A program made the translations under genes and the position numbers. This document shows positions 1 to 10,552 of a DNA stretch of 64,000 nucleotides, in pieces (positions within the stretch are counted from its first letter, which is position 1; every line of letters begins with the position of its first letter). The stretch is taken from assembly GCA_015680685.1 (NCBI GenBank), contig MNCI01005245.1, forward strand, positions 422,351 to 486,350, given 5' to 3'. This stretch comes from Gnetum montanum. Taxonomy: Eukaryota > Streptophyta > Gnetopsida > Gnetales > Gnetaceae. The notes below the pieces were generated by a model. The model worked only from the letters and a program-made list of their open reading frames with translations, was not told where the DNA came from and ran no database searches.

Positions 1-1510
1 GGGGAAGTTGGAGATTCTTGAAAGATTTAAACAAGAGCCCCTAGATTTGAAACCATTGCCCATTGGCCTGGAGTATATGACCCTCGAATATGGAAAATTG
101 GTGATCATCAATGCAAGGCTTGTTCCCAAACAAAAAGAAAGACTGTTGAAAGTGATAAATAAGTGGTCAAAAGCCTTTGCTTGGTCATACCCCGAGTTAA
201 CTGGAATAGATCCTAGGATATGCTAGCATAGGATTTACATGGATCTCTTCATGAAGCCTCGAAAACAACCGTAGAGGCGATTGAATCCAAAATTGAAGCA
301 AATAGTAAAAGAAGAAATAGAACAACTTCTTAAGGCTGGGTTCATATATCCCATTGCTAATAGTGAATGGGTTAGCCCTCTGGTGATCATGCCCAAAAAG
401 GGAGGTAAATGGAGGATGTGTATAGATTTTAGGCTATTGAAGATGGCAACATTCAAGGATCACTTTCCATTGCCATTCTTTAACCAAGTGTTAGCCACCA
501 TAGTAGGGCATCGCTATTATAGTTTCTTGGATGGCTGTAGTGGATACAACCATATACGGATAGCCCTAGAAGATCAAGCCAAGATAATGTTCACTAGTCC
601 TTGGGGAATGTTTGCATACAAACAAATGCCATGTGGCTTGTGTAATGCTCCTGCCATGTTTCAATGCCTAGTTCTAAGCATATTCCAACAAGATTGGAAA
701 TGGAGTGGAAGTCTTTATGGATGACTTCTCCACTTATGGAATAATCTTTGATCAAGCCTTGGACCGATTAGAGCAAGTGCTAAAGAGGTGCGTAGAAACC
801 AACTTAAGGCTTAACTGGCAAAAAAGCCATCTGATGGTCCAAGAAGGCATAGTACTTGGACATAAGATTTTACATTTAGGAATAGAGGTAGACCCAGATA
901 AAGTTAGGGTCATCCAAGGAATCACCTGACAACCAGAAACTATCAAAGACATTCGGTCATTCCTTGGACACACTGGCTACTATAGGAGATTCATTGAGAA
1001 CTTGTCCAAGATTGCCAAACCATTGGTAGAACTAACAAACAAGGATGCACCATTCGAATAGACCAGGGAATGCGAACGAACATTCCAAACCCTGAAACAA
1101 AAGCTTATAGAAACTCCCATTTTACAAGCCCTTGACTAGTCCAGACCATTCCATATAATGATTGACGCATCCAATTATGCCTTTGGAGCTGTACTTACAT
1201 AGTTAGATGACCAAAAACGTCCTTATTACATACACTGTGCAAGTAAGAGTATCGCTGGTGCACAACTTAACTACAAAACTACAGAAAAAGAATTAATGGC
1301 TGTAGTATTCACACTAGATAAGTTTAGACACTATGTGTTAGGTTACAAAGTATTAATCCATATGGATCATAGTGCAATCAGGTTCCTCATGAACAAGCCA
1401 ATGGTTAGCCCTTGTATTATATGGTGGCTGGTAATACTACAGGAGTTCGATCTAACAATAATTGATCAAAAAGGCACTGAGAATGTAGTTGCAGATCATT
1501 TTTCTTAGTT
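1..1510 (+). pseudogene. E1 pol: reverse transcriptase and RNase H
   Basis: This is a decayed pol segment that once made the element's cDNA. The linker and RT palm read in one frame from base 8 to 724, broken by TAG at 224 where sister copies have a Gln codon. The frame then shifts near 690-705. The catalytic FMDD (equivalent of YxDD) is intact at 714-725, followed by the thumb/connection with MVQEGIVLGHKI. RNase H runs from about 1140 to 1510, with IMIDASNYAFGAVLT, ELMAVVFTLDKFRHYV and the HMDHSAIRFLM strand. Most stops sit where sister copies have Trp, Gln or Arg codons, as expected from methyl-C deamination. It is not functional. Confidence 0.9.
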
Positions 1511-1789
1511 GCACTGGGACAACAAAAAGGATGAATATGCCATATCCGATCATTTTCCTGATGAAGCCCTCTTTGCTGGTGTAGTGAATAACCAACCCAT
1601 GGAAACAAATTGGTATAGTAGCATTCTCACCTATCTCCTTTCCCAAAAAACACCACAGGAGCTGGACTTTAGGAAGAAATAACAGTTTCTTCATAGAGCC
1701 AAGCACTTCATGGAGATTAATAGACAACTTTACAAAGTCTATCCTGATGGCTTGGTTTGATGGTGTGTGCCCGATGTGTACCAACTAAG

Positions 1790-2912
1790 AGTTCTCCAAG
1801 ATGCTCATGAGGGCCCTTGTGGGGGTCACTATGCAAGGAGATGAATGGCTATTAAGATCCTGCTAGCAGGATATTACTGGCCAACATTATTTCGGGATGC
1901 CCATCAAGTTGTCCAATCCTGCGAGTGTTGTCAACATGATGGGGGAATGACTGCTAGAATGGAGGATCTGCAACAATGGATTCAACCTTTAGAACCCTTC
2001 AACATTTGGGGAATAGACTTTTTGGGGCCCATTACACCAATGTCAAATGGAAAAGCTTACATCATTGTTGCTATAGACTATCTAATGAAATGAGCTGAAG
2101 TAGTTGCTGTTACAGACTATACATCATCTACAGCTGCATGATTTGTGCAACAACAAGTTGTAAATAGGTTTGGTGTGCCACGTGCACTTATCTCAGATAA
2201 TGGAACACACTTCATGGGTGCAACCTTTCAGAAATTGATGCAACGCTTAGGGGTTGAACATAAATTGACTACACCTTATCACCCCCAAGCTAATGGCCAA
2301 GCCGAGGTCACTAACCAGGAGATTACTAAAATATTAACAAGGACAATTAGCAAATATAGGCTAGATTGGAGCACTAAACTGAATGATGCTCTCTGGGCAT
2401 ACCGCTCCACTTGGAAACTCCCTACAGGCTACTCTTTGTATGAGTTAGCATACGGAAAACTTCCAAAAATTCTAATTCAAACCAAGCTCTGTACACTATC
2501 CATGAATTGTGACCTCCACCTTGACCTTGATCTAGCACAAAAGCAAAGGCTGGCAGCTCTAAACGTGCTAGACGAGAATCGATTAGTTGCACTGTGATCG
2601 AATGAGTTGCACAAGGCACATAACAAATAACGTCATGCCTTAAGAATTCGAAAGGTTAAGTACCAACCAGGAGATAAGGTCCTTTACTAGAATCCCACAC
2701 ATGTGACACAATGCACAAAATTTCAAAGACTGTGGGAAGGGCCTTACATAATTCATACAACCTTTCCCTCAGGGGCCATGACCATATACAAACCTGAAAG
2801 TCCTGATAAGAGATTACTGGTTAATGTGCAACAAACCAAACCCTTTCATGAACTCAGAATAGCCGGTGCACATGATACCTTTGGGGGAGGACAACCTTAC
2901 TCATTATTTTAG
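1790..2912 (+). pseudogene. E1 pol: integrase
   Basis: This is the integrase relic that would insert cDNA into the host genome. The zinc-binding part lies near 1800-1950 (CECCQHDGG). The catalytic core keeps all three acidic residues: Asp at 2016 in WGIDFLGPI, Asp at 2196 in ISDNGTHF and Glu at 2304 in GQAEVTNQE. The last two are 36 codons apart, which is the D,D35E spacing. The core is broken by TGA at 2091, where sister copies read Trp (TKWVE). The C-terminal part (2703-2912) has VNVQQTKPFHELRIA and ends at TAG 2910-2912; in sister copies the frame runs on through LSHGGDGH. It is the best-preserved integrase of the window but still interrupted. Confidence 0.9.
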
Positions 2913-3514
2913 ATCTCTCCCTTCCAACTTAGTCATGGGGGAGATGGCCACCTATGATGATCAATCGAGGCCCTCAATTCCTTTTTAATTTTTTATTTTA
3001 CAAATTTCTTTAGCTTTGCTTGTTTTTGTTTTACAACATCATTCATACTTTTTCGTTTATTTGTGTGTTTCCTTATTTTGTTAAGTTCATCACTTAATAA
3101 GTGCTCCTGATGATGGTATGAACTGTATTCTATTGGTTGCTAATGTTTGGTTTTTACCTTTGAATTATGATGTTGATACTAAGGTATGGTTCTTTTGATA
3201 TAATAGGGAGTCCACATCATCCATGCATCCATGAATTTCTATGGTCTCTCTTGGCTTGGAACTTTACAGTCCCTTTCTTCAAAATAAATAATAAAACTAT
3301 CAACGAATCGGTGATTGGGCATTTCTCAAACTAAGGAAGGACTCAAGGATTGAAAAGGGTGTGACTTCAAGGGAACTTGATGCATTTGTGTTGGCCATCC
3401 TCTTGGGTGGTTGGATGTTTTCTTCTTGGGTTTTCCTTACCATTCTAACGTTGCTTCATTATTGGGAAGTTGAGCTAATAAAAATAATAAGTCTTTGCAT
3501 GGTGTGGTTCTCAC

Positions 3515-3545
<31 letters not shown>

Positions 3546-4866
3546 AAAGAAAAAAAGTGCTTGTAGCCCAGATGAAATAATCATCTGGGCTACAAGCATT
3601 GGTTATGGAACTAAACAAACATGCTCCCTCTAACTAAGGCCCTTTCTTGCTTCCTATTTTCTCTTTTCTCATTTTGTCGGAATGGTGGTGACTCTTTGAT
3701 GGAGGCATTCTTGTTACTTCAGGTGGATGGATTGGTCAAATGTATTAATGCAAAGTCACTGGAGGTGGATTGTTTGAGGCTGGATTTGGAATGAGATCTA
3801 CTAAGTCACATTAACCATTAGTACATCAGGGACTGTACACCACCTTATTCTTGAGACTCCATTCCATTCTCTTCTTTCCATTGTTCTTTCTCCATTGTTC
3901 ACCTCATTGCCAATTGTATTAGTAGTCTATATTTTGGTTGACGCATTGTTTTCTTTTTGGTAAACTCTTGTGGTTAAGACTTTAACTTTTGCGGTTAAGA
4001 CTTTAACTCCTGCTTCCAAATACCATTTTTAGAGCCTACAGACTCTTTGAATGTGGGAATGTTAGGGCATTAAGGGCATGAGCCTACTTTGGGGAGGACC
4101 CACTGGTATTCCTATCTAGTGCATTAGTTAATTTCTTTTCCTTAAACATTTTCGCAACCAACTTTTATTTTTTTTTGTTCATTTCCATCCTTGACATCCA
4201 ATTTGTTAGCGTTATCGTTGCTTCTTTTTCTCCATCTTCCTTATTCCTTATTCTTTTTCTCCATTCTCTTGCTACTCAAGGTTTGCTTTCAGTCATGGGG
4301 GTCCTGGTCCAATTTTTTCGATTTTCTCCTAACCCCTACACCTTGGGTAGTCACCCGTATTATATCTCCAGAATCCGCATTAGCCATATCACAACTCAGC
4401 CAATGGACCTTACATTGAGGCAAGGTATCAACTGCATTATGATTGATTTTCCCTTGTTAATATAAGACTGTGTTGTGTGTGTAGATGGCAATCATACACC
4501 AATGGATTGGATTTGGAGGGAACACTTGGAATGGACCAGTGCTGAAGCAGTTATGCAAGGAAGAAGATTGATGGCATGCTTATGGATGGACAACGAAAGG
4601 CACAATCTTGGCATTGGCAGCAACAAACTTCTTCTTTTCTTTCTCTCTCTTCTCTCTTCTCTCTTAGCTGCTAAATAAGGTTGGATGTCAAATGTGTATA
4701 GTGTTCACCCTTGTTGTCATGAACACTAATTTTGTCATGTATTGTAATGATGATCCGTTCACATGTCACCCCATTTACCATTAGTATCATTCAAGTCAAT
4801 AATCCCATACCTTCCCAATATTTTGTAAGTAACTCGAGGATGAGTTTTCATTCAGTCATGGGGGTA
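2913..4866 (+). other. E1 post-pol region, possible third-ORF relic with a small intron
   Basis: There are about 1.95 kb between integrase and the 3' LTR. The region aligns by eye with the same interval of E3, E4 and E5. A stretch at 3319-3520 can be read as a short protein with a hydrophobic segment (VLAILLGGWMFSSWVFLTIL). A second readable stretch starts at 4088 (FGEDPL) and becomes very hydrophobic near 4191-4290. The sequence CCTTGG/GTAGT at 4341-4351 and TGTGTTGTGTGTGTAG/ATGG ending at 4484 look like splice donor and acceptor of a 138-bp intron. A downstream reading (MDW...CLWMD) follows to 4678. Athila-group elements are known to carry an env-like ORF here. Assignment to that ORF is inference; no frame is intact. 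Confidence 0.45.
3559..3599. repeat. Perfect 18-bp inverted repeat (hairpin) beside an A/G tract
   Basis: The left arm 3559-3576 and right arm 3582-3599 are exact reverse complements separated by AATAA. The arms contain GCTTGTAGCCCAGATGA and its complement. The hairpin directly follows an A-rich purine tract (about 3516-3557). E3 (near 17308) and E5 (near 39752) carry only one arm-like sequence (gggctacaagcactagtt), so the perfect palindrome appears to be private to E1. Confidence 0.9.
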
Positions 4867-5643
4867 TGATGAGCCGCGATATCGTGTACGTGATATCGTG
4901 GTCTGCTAAAACATCTATAAATAAGAGGCGACTTTTCTTGTTCTAGGCATCTAGACTTAGAACCTTAGCCAAACTTTAGTAGTTTTACCATTCCAGAGTT
5001 AGAATAATTTCCATGTGCCCGTAGTAGGAGTCTGAAAGTGAATGGATCTTTATTTAAGAAAACTGTAGCTGAGCACACATTTGTGTATGAAAATAAAGAT
5101 GAACTTTTTGATAAATCTTGTAGCATGTGGACTAAGATAAATAGGATTTAATTATTGTTAAATGTTTAAATGCTTTCCTAGATAGTTAATCTCTCTCAAC
5201 CCTTAACTCTCCTAGTTAAGTGCACTTAGTACAACCGCTTCGAGCACGTGTGCAACGCTTGGTAACCCAGTAACGAGTAGCGTTTGGTAATCCCAGTAGC
5301 ATTGCACTGGTTCAAGGTGTGTATGACAAGTGGAAATGGATACTAATGCTAGGACAATTAGAACTTAGTTAGTGAATAGTTAATGAAAGTTATTCAATTA
5401 GTGCTCTTCACCTTCCCCATTAGCATAGGACATTAAAAAGATAAAAGACATAAAAATCATATGCCTCAAGCTTACTTAACCATATAATCGTGACAATACA
5501 AGTAAGTTTGGGAAGATAACGATTGATTAACCTTAAGTGTTCCATTAGGGCGTGTAAGCACTTAGTCCTTGGAGTTCGACCGGATCACGTGTAAGACGCT
5601 CGTATTTATATGGTTGAGTGTAGGGGTACCTCGCCACTCATCA
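4867..5643 (+). repeat. E1 3' LTR (777 bp, subfamily A)
   Basis: The LTR begins TGATGAG at 4867 and ends CTCATCA at 5643, giving 7-bp inverted termini. Just inside the start is the dyad CGATATC-N8-GATATCG. A TATA box (CTATAAATAAGAGGC) lies at 4914-4928, and AATAAAGAT follows as a polyadenylation signal near 5093. The sequence before it (AGTCATGGGGGTA, 4854-4866) is the probable plus-strand primer tract. Internal sequence matches the LTRs of E3 and E5. Confidence 0.9.
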
Positions 5644-5648
5644 GCCAG

Positions 5649-8600
5649 TAATTGGTTCTCATCTAGTAGGTTGAGATTCATTAATATTTCTTTTGCACTA
5701 GACTGAAATCATGGTCAAGATCATAAGCTATTGATAGTGTATAGAGTTTGGATTGAAGAGGTAGAGTTGGTAATTTTCCATACACAAGCTCATAAGGAAG
5801 GTAGCTTATAGGGAGTTTCTACATTGAGTGGTAGATCGAAAGGACATCATTGAGTTTTGTGCTTTAGTCTCTCCTATATTTGCTAACAGTTCTTGTTAGG
5901 ATCTTTTTGATTTCCCTATTTGTAATCTTAGCTTTAGCATTGGCTTGGGGGTGGTAAGATGTTATTAGTTTATGTTCAACCCATAAGCGTTACATAAGCT
6001 TTTGAAAGGTACTGCTTAGAAATTGGATTCTATTGTCAGAAATTAATGCACGTGGCACACCAAACCTATTTACAACATTTTGTTGTACAAACTAAGTAGC
6101 AGTAGAAGATGTATAGTTAGTGACAGCTACTACTTCTACCCATTTTGTACAATAGTCAACAACAACTATGATGTATGGCTTTTCATTTGACATGGGCGTG
6201 ATGGAACCCATAAAGTTAATGCCCCAAATGTTAAAGGGTTCTAGTGGTTGGATCCATTGTTGAGGTTTTTCCATTTGAGAACTCATTCCACCATATCATT
6301 GACAACATTTACAAGACTGGACAAATTAGTGAGCATCCCTAAAAATTTTGGTCAATAATACCCTACCATCAAGCTTTTAATGGCCATGCATCTCCTAGCA
6401 TAGTGGCCGCCATAATGACCCCTATGAGAATTCTAGAGAATGTGTAGTTGATCAACATTAGGGACATACTAATGAACCAGGCCATTGGTGCACACCTTGT
6501 AGAGGTGTCTATCAATCTCCATGAAGCATTTTTCCTAGTGAAGAAACTGTTGTTTCTTACAGTGGTTCAGCCCTTTTGGCATCTCTTGAATGAGAAGATA
6601 GGTGAGAATGCCATCATACCATTTAGGCTTAGTGGGAAATTGTTTAGCTATAGCCCCAAAAAAGAGGAGTTCATTAGAAAATAGATCAAATAGTGGGCTT
6701 TTCTCCTCTTTATTATCCCATTACAACCGAGACAAGTGATCAGCGACAATATTCTCAATTTCCGTTTGATCTATCATCGTAAGATCAAATTCCTTTAAGA
6801 TCACCAACCATTATATGACACAGGGGCTTATCATTGGCTTAATCAATAGGCAGCAAATCTCACTGTGGTCAATGTGCACAAATACTTTATATCTAAGCAC
6901 ATAGTGCCTAGACTTCTCTATAGCAAACACCACTACCATCAATTCTTTTTTTTGGTGGTGTAGTTTAGTTGTGCACCCACAATGCTTGGGCTTGCGCAGT
7001 GGATGTAATATGGATGTTTTTTGTCATCCAATTGTGTAAGCATAACCCTAAAGGCATAGTTTGATGCATCTACCATTACATGAAATGGTTTGCACTAGTT
7101 GGGTACATGTAGAATTGGAGTTCCTAAAAGTGTCTCCTTTAGCTATTGGAATGCTTTTTCACATTCCTTGGTTCAAACAAATGAGACATCTTTCTTTGTT
7201 AGCTCAACCAACGGTTTTGTGATCTTAGATAAAGTTTCTATGAATCATCGGTAGTAGCCAATGTGTCCAAGGAATGACTAGACATCTTTTATAGTTTTTG
7301 GTTGGAAGGTAATTCCTTGGATGATTCTTAATTTTTTGGGGTTGACCTCAATCCATGCTTGTAAGATTCTATGCCCTAATACAATGCCCTCCTTGACAAT
7401 CAAATGACTCTTCGACCAATTGAGCTATAGATTTATTTCAATGCATATTTTGAGTACTTGCTTAAGGTGGTCTAAGGCTAGCTCAAATGTAGCTCCATAG
7501 GTGGAGAATTCATCGATAAAGACTTCCACTCAATTACTAGTTTGCTACTAAAAGATGCTTAAGAGTAGATGTTGGAAAGTGATAGGAGCATTGCATAGAC
7601 CAAAAAGCATCTTGTGATATGTAAAGATCCCCAAGGGACTTGTGAATGTTATTTTGGTGTGATCCTCTAGTGTGATTTGGATTTGATTATAGCACTGTAA
7701 CCATCTAGAAAACTGTAATAACAATGCCCGTATATGGTGTCCAACACTTGATTAACAAATGACAATAAAAAATGGTCCTTGAATGTTATCATATTCAATA
7801 GCTAAAAATTGATGTAGACTCACCACTTGTCACATTTCTTTGGCATAATCGTGAGTGGAGTAACCCACTTGCTATCCAGAATGGGATAAATAAACCTTGC
7901 CTTGAGGAGTTTTTCAATTTTCTCTTTGACGATCTACTTTAATTTAGGGTTCAATTGCATCTGTGGGTGCCTCTTTGGCTTTATGGCTGAGTTAGTGTAG
8001 ATTCGATGTTGGCATATCCTAGGATCAGTCCCTATGAGTTGAGGATATGACAAAGAAAAGGTTGTTGATCATTTGTCAACCACGTTCAACAACATCTATT
8101 TTTGTTCTAGAGAAAGATTTGCATTGATTATTACTAGCTTTGCATTTTTCAATAATGTAGATAGGTAGAGTTTCAACTCAATGGGTTCTTATTTAAAATT
8201 TTTAGGAATTTCCAACTCTTCCCAATAGGTATCATCATTTGCATTATTAGAGAGTTGGTGATAAACTTGCTCTAGTTTATCCATGCTTGTGACATAAGTG
8301 CATGTCAGGATCTTAATAGGTTCCATGCACATTGTGTTGCTTTTAGGATTAGTGGTTAGCCACTAAGTATCCTCTTATTTTATGGTTGCTGCATACAAAC
8401 ATTGTTGAATATCTGCTTTAGGTGCATATTTCCTGCATGTAGAAATAGATGCTCATTTCATGGACTAGAGTTTCTTTACACAATTGCATCTAGTATTATT
8501 TTATGCAATGCATGGAACTCGCTTCTTCTTAATCGTTTGAAATGCATTTTCCTTAGATATCTTCAGGGAAAGATCTCTATTGCTTATTCTTATATTAACA

Positions 8601-8900
8601 GTGCTTAGCCATGCCCTTTTCATAATGATTGGAAAGTCCCCTTTACAGTTCTCAACCTTGATTACTAGAAAATTAACATGATAAGACCACACAAAGACAA
8701 TGGTCATAATGTCTTCTACTAGTTTCAATGGAACAATAATGGATTGGTCTATGAATTCTAATTGGATATTACTCTTCTAGAGAGGTGACAAGTTCTAGGT
8801 AGTATAGATCTCATGAAAAATCAAGTTCACATCAGAACCTAAATCAAGAAGGGCTTTACATGGTTCATTCTCAACAATTTGTAAATAAATAAGAGGACTT
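5649..8900 (-). pseudogene. E2 pol: protease, RT, RNase H, integrase
   Basis: On the minus strand the order is protease (about 8900-8490, ALLDLGSDVNLI and GDFPIIMKRAWLST), RT (about 8050-7180), RNase H (about 7100-6690) and integrase (about 6480-5649). The RT active site reads FIDE (7509-7520) instead of FMDD, so the second Asp is lost. The first integrase Asp is Asn (WGINFMGSITPM, near 6217). The protease D-S-G motif reads D-L-G. Many stops and frameshifts are present. The decay is stronger than in E1, consistent with E2 being the older host of the nested pair. Confidence 0.85.
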
Positions 8901-8910
8901 CTAGGATCAG

Positions 8911-9605
8911 CTAATTTATTAGGAAGGTTGCCAACATGGATCCAATCATATATGACATGAGTGAGCATAACAGTATGGATTTTGGGTGGTATTTTATTTG
9001 AAGGGAACTTGAAGGGATTAGATGCAGAGGGAGATGGAGAAGGAAGGTTGCCAATTGCATGTGTATGTGAGGGTTTAGGTGGCATGTTGGATTAGAAAAA
9101 AGGTATTTTTTATGATCTAGTGTCCAAACCACTTGGTTGATGAAGCAGTTGTATGTTGATGACCCCGGTAGCTTTGCATTGTTGTGGTTGGGCTGGAAGT
9201 TCATCCTACATAGATGGAGTAGGAGGTAGCTATGTTGAGGATGGAGGAATAGGTGCAAGAATAAAAGGAGGATAAGGATAAAAAGTGGTATTCCTCCTTG
9301 AATGTGGAGAATGAGTTTGATAGTATTTGGGAGGGTAGTAGTGATGTTGGAAAGGAGAAACATGATTGGAAGAGTCACATGGAGACAGGGGTTACTGGAC
9401 GTAATACCCATATGGATCTGGTTATCTATCAGGGTATTGCTACCTTGGTAGTGGCAATGCCCATAACTATGGTTGCTGCCACTATTGATACTGCTCGTAC
9501 GATTATGGTGGAGTTCCACTTGGATAGTATTGTTATTGCTAATGGAACTGCCTCGGATTGCCTTGAGGATAAGGCGATCTTTTGGGTGCTTGCTTTTTTT
9601 CTAGT
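8911..9605 (-). pseudogene. E2 gag, C-terminal part
   Basis: This is the linker between gag and protease on the minus strand, rich in Pro, Ser, His, Asn and Gln. It corresponds to 33400-34110 of E4, including the shared stretch near 9545-9600. The open reading is 202 codons long but not in a single ancestral frame. It is interrupted at 9605 by the E3 LTR. Confidence 0.75.
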
Positions 9606-10408
9606 TGATGAGCTACGATATCGAGTACACGATATCGCAAAAGTGATATCGTGTATGTGATATCAAGGCTTGCCTCGTTGCCTATAAATTATAGGCAGGC
9701 ACACTTGGTTTGCATAGTTAGTCTTAGTCCCTTACCCAAACTCTTATCTTTTTCCCTTTTCAGAGATAGAATTATTTATGAGTACTCGCAGTAGGAATCA
9801 TAAAGTGAACAAATCTTTATTCGAGCATTGTGTACTTGAGCACACCTTGTGTACGACAATAAAGATGAACTTTGTGACAAACCTTGCAGCATTAAGAATA
9901 GATTAGTTAATGTTGATTACTATTACTTAATTCTTTCCTTAGTTAATTAATGTTCTCTCTTTCACCTTACAACTCTCCTAAGTAAGCACACTCAGTACGA
10001 TTACTTCGAGCATGTGTGTAATTCTTGGTAGCCCAGTAATGATTAGCATTTGGTAATCCTAGTAGTGTTGCACTGGTTCAGGATCTATACGACAAGTGAG
10101 AATGGATGCTGGTGTTAGGACTAGTTAAAGCATAGTTGAGTAGTTAAATAAAAATTAGTTACTTAGTTATCTCTCTCCTCCCTTTGTAGCACTAGGACAT
10201 AAAAACATAAAAACTATAAAAATCATGTACATCATGTTTACTTAATCATATAATCGTGCTATACAAGTAAGCTTGGGAAGATACCGATTGATCAACCCAT
10301 CCTTGTTTCACAAAGGCACATAAGCACTTAGTCCTTGGAATTCGAACAGATCCTGCGTGGATGCTCGTATTCGTATGGTTGAGTGTAGGGATACCTCACC
10401 GCTCATCA
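9606..10408 (+). repeat. E3 5' LTR (803 bp)
   Basis: The LTR starts TGATGAG and ends CTCATCA. The U3 starts with two GATATC dyads (9615-9665). R/U5 contains AATAAA at 9858-9863. It is followed by a recognisable primer-binding site, which fixes this copy as the 5' LTR. It matches the E1 LTR throughout, allowing for substitutions and small indels. Confidence 0.92.
9682..9690 (+). promoter_or_regulatory. E3 LTR TATA box
   Basis: CTATAAATT lies about 75 bp inside the LTR. The same CCTATAAATAAGAGGC context recurs at the homologous position in the E1 LTR, the E3 3' LTR, both E5 LTRs and the solo LTR. It is therefore the likely core promoter of the family. Confidence 0.65.
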
Positions 10409-10409
10409 T

Positions 10410-10427
10410 TAGCGTCGTTGCTGGGGA
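10410..10427 (+). other. Primer-binding site, tRNA-Asp type
   Basis: The 18 bases after the LTR read TAGCGTCGTTGCTGGGGA. This matches 15 of 18 positions of TGGCGCCGTTGCCGGGGA, the complement of the 3' end of plant tRNA-Asp. The three differences are all transitions. This primer is typical of Athila/Tat gypsy elements. Confidence 0.85.
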
Positions 10428-10552
10428 ATTTGTTTTTTGTGTGCTAATTAGAACTTAGGAAATATTTTTCATTGTTGGAACGAACCCTTAGGGTTGGTTA
10501 CAAGAAAAAAAATATAATAATACATAATACATTGTAGACTAAATAGAAAATC

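Larger units (their letters stand above)
1..5643 (+). mobile_element. E1: Ty3/gypsy (Athila/Tat-like) retrotransposon, 5' end outside window
   Basis: This is a plus-strand gypsy element cut by the window edge. It shows the end of the protease-RT linker, RT, RNase H and integrase, then a post-pol region of nearly 2 kb and a complete 3' LTR. The domain order RT-RNase H-integrase defines Ty3/gypsy. RT wording such as DHFPLPF and MVQEGIVLGH, together with the tRNA-Asp primer site of sister copies, points to the Athila/Tat group. The base after the LTR (5644) falls directly into minus-strand integrase sequence of E2, so E1 appears to have inserted into E2. The expected 5-bp duplication would be GCCAG (5644-5648), with its partner left of the window. 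Confidence 0.9.
5644..9605 (-). mobile_element. E2: minus-strand gypsy element (subfamily B), left segment
   Basis: This is the pol and gag 3' half of a minus-strand element. It starts inside the integrase C-terminus where E1 ends and stops inside gag at CTAGT (9601-9605), where the E3 5' LTR begins. The gag reading continues at about 19006, on the far side of E3, so the two segments were one element before E3 inserted. Its own 3' LTR is not in the window and would lie to the left of E1. Confidence 0.85.

Noticed and set aside
3512-3557. A/G-rich tract as the polypurine primer of E1.
   Set aside because: It is 1.3 kb from the 3' LTR and absent as such from E3. The short tract at 4854-4866 is in the right place.
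8911-9519. A 202-codon open stretch, among the longest in the window, as a host gene.
   Set aside because: It coincides with the E2 gag linker and its composition (His, Leu, Asn, Pro) comes from reading a low-complexity region out of frame.
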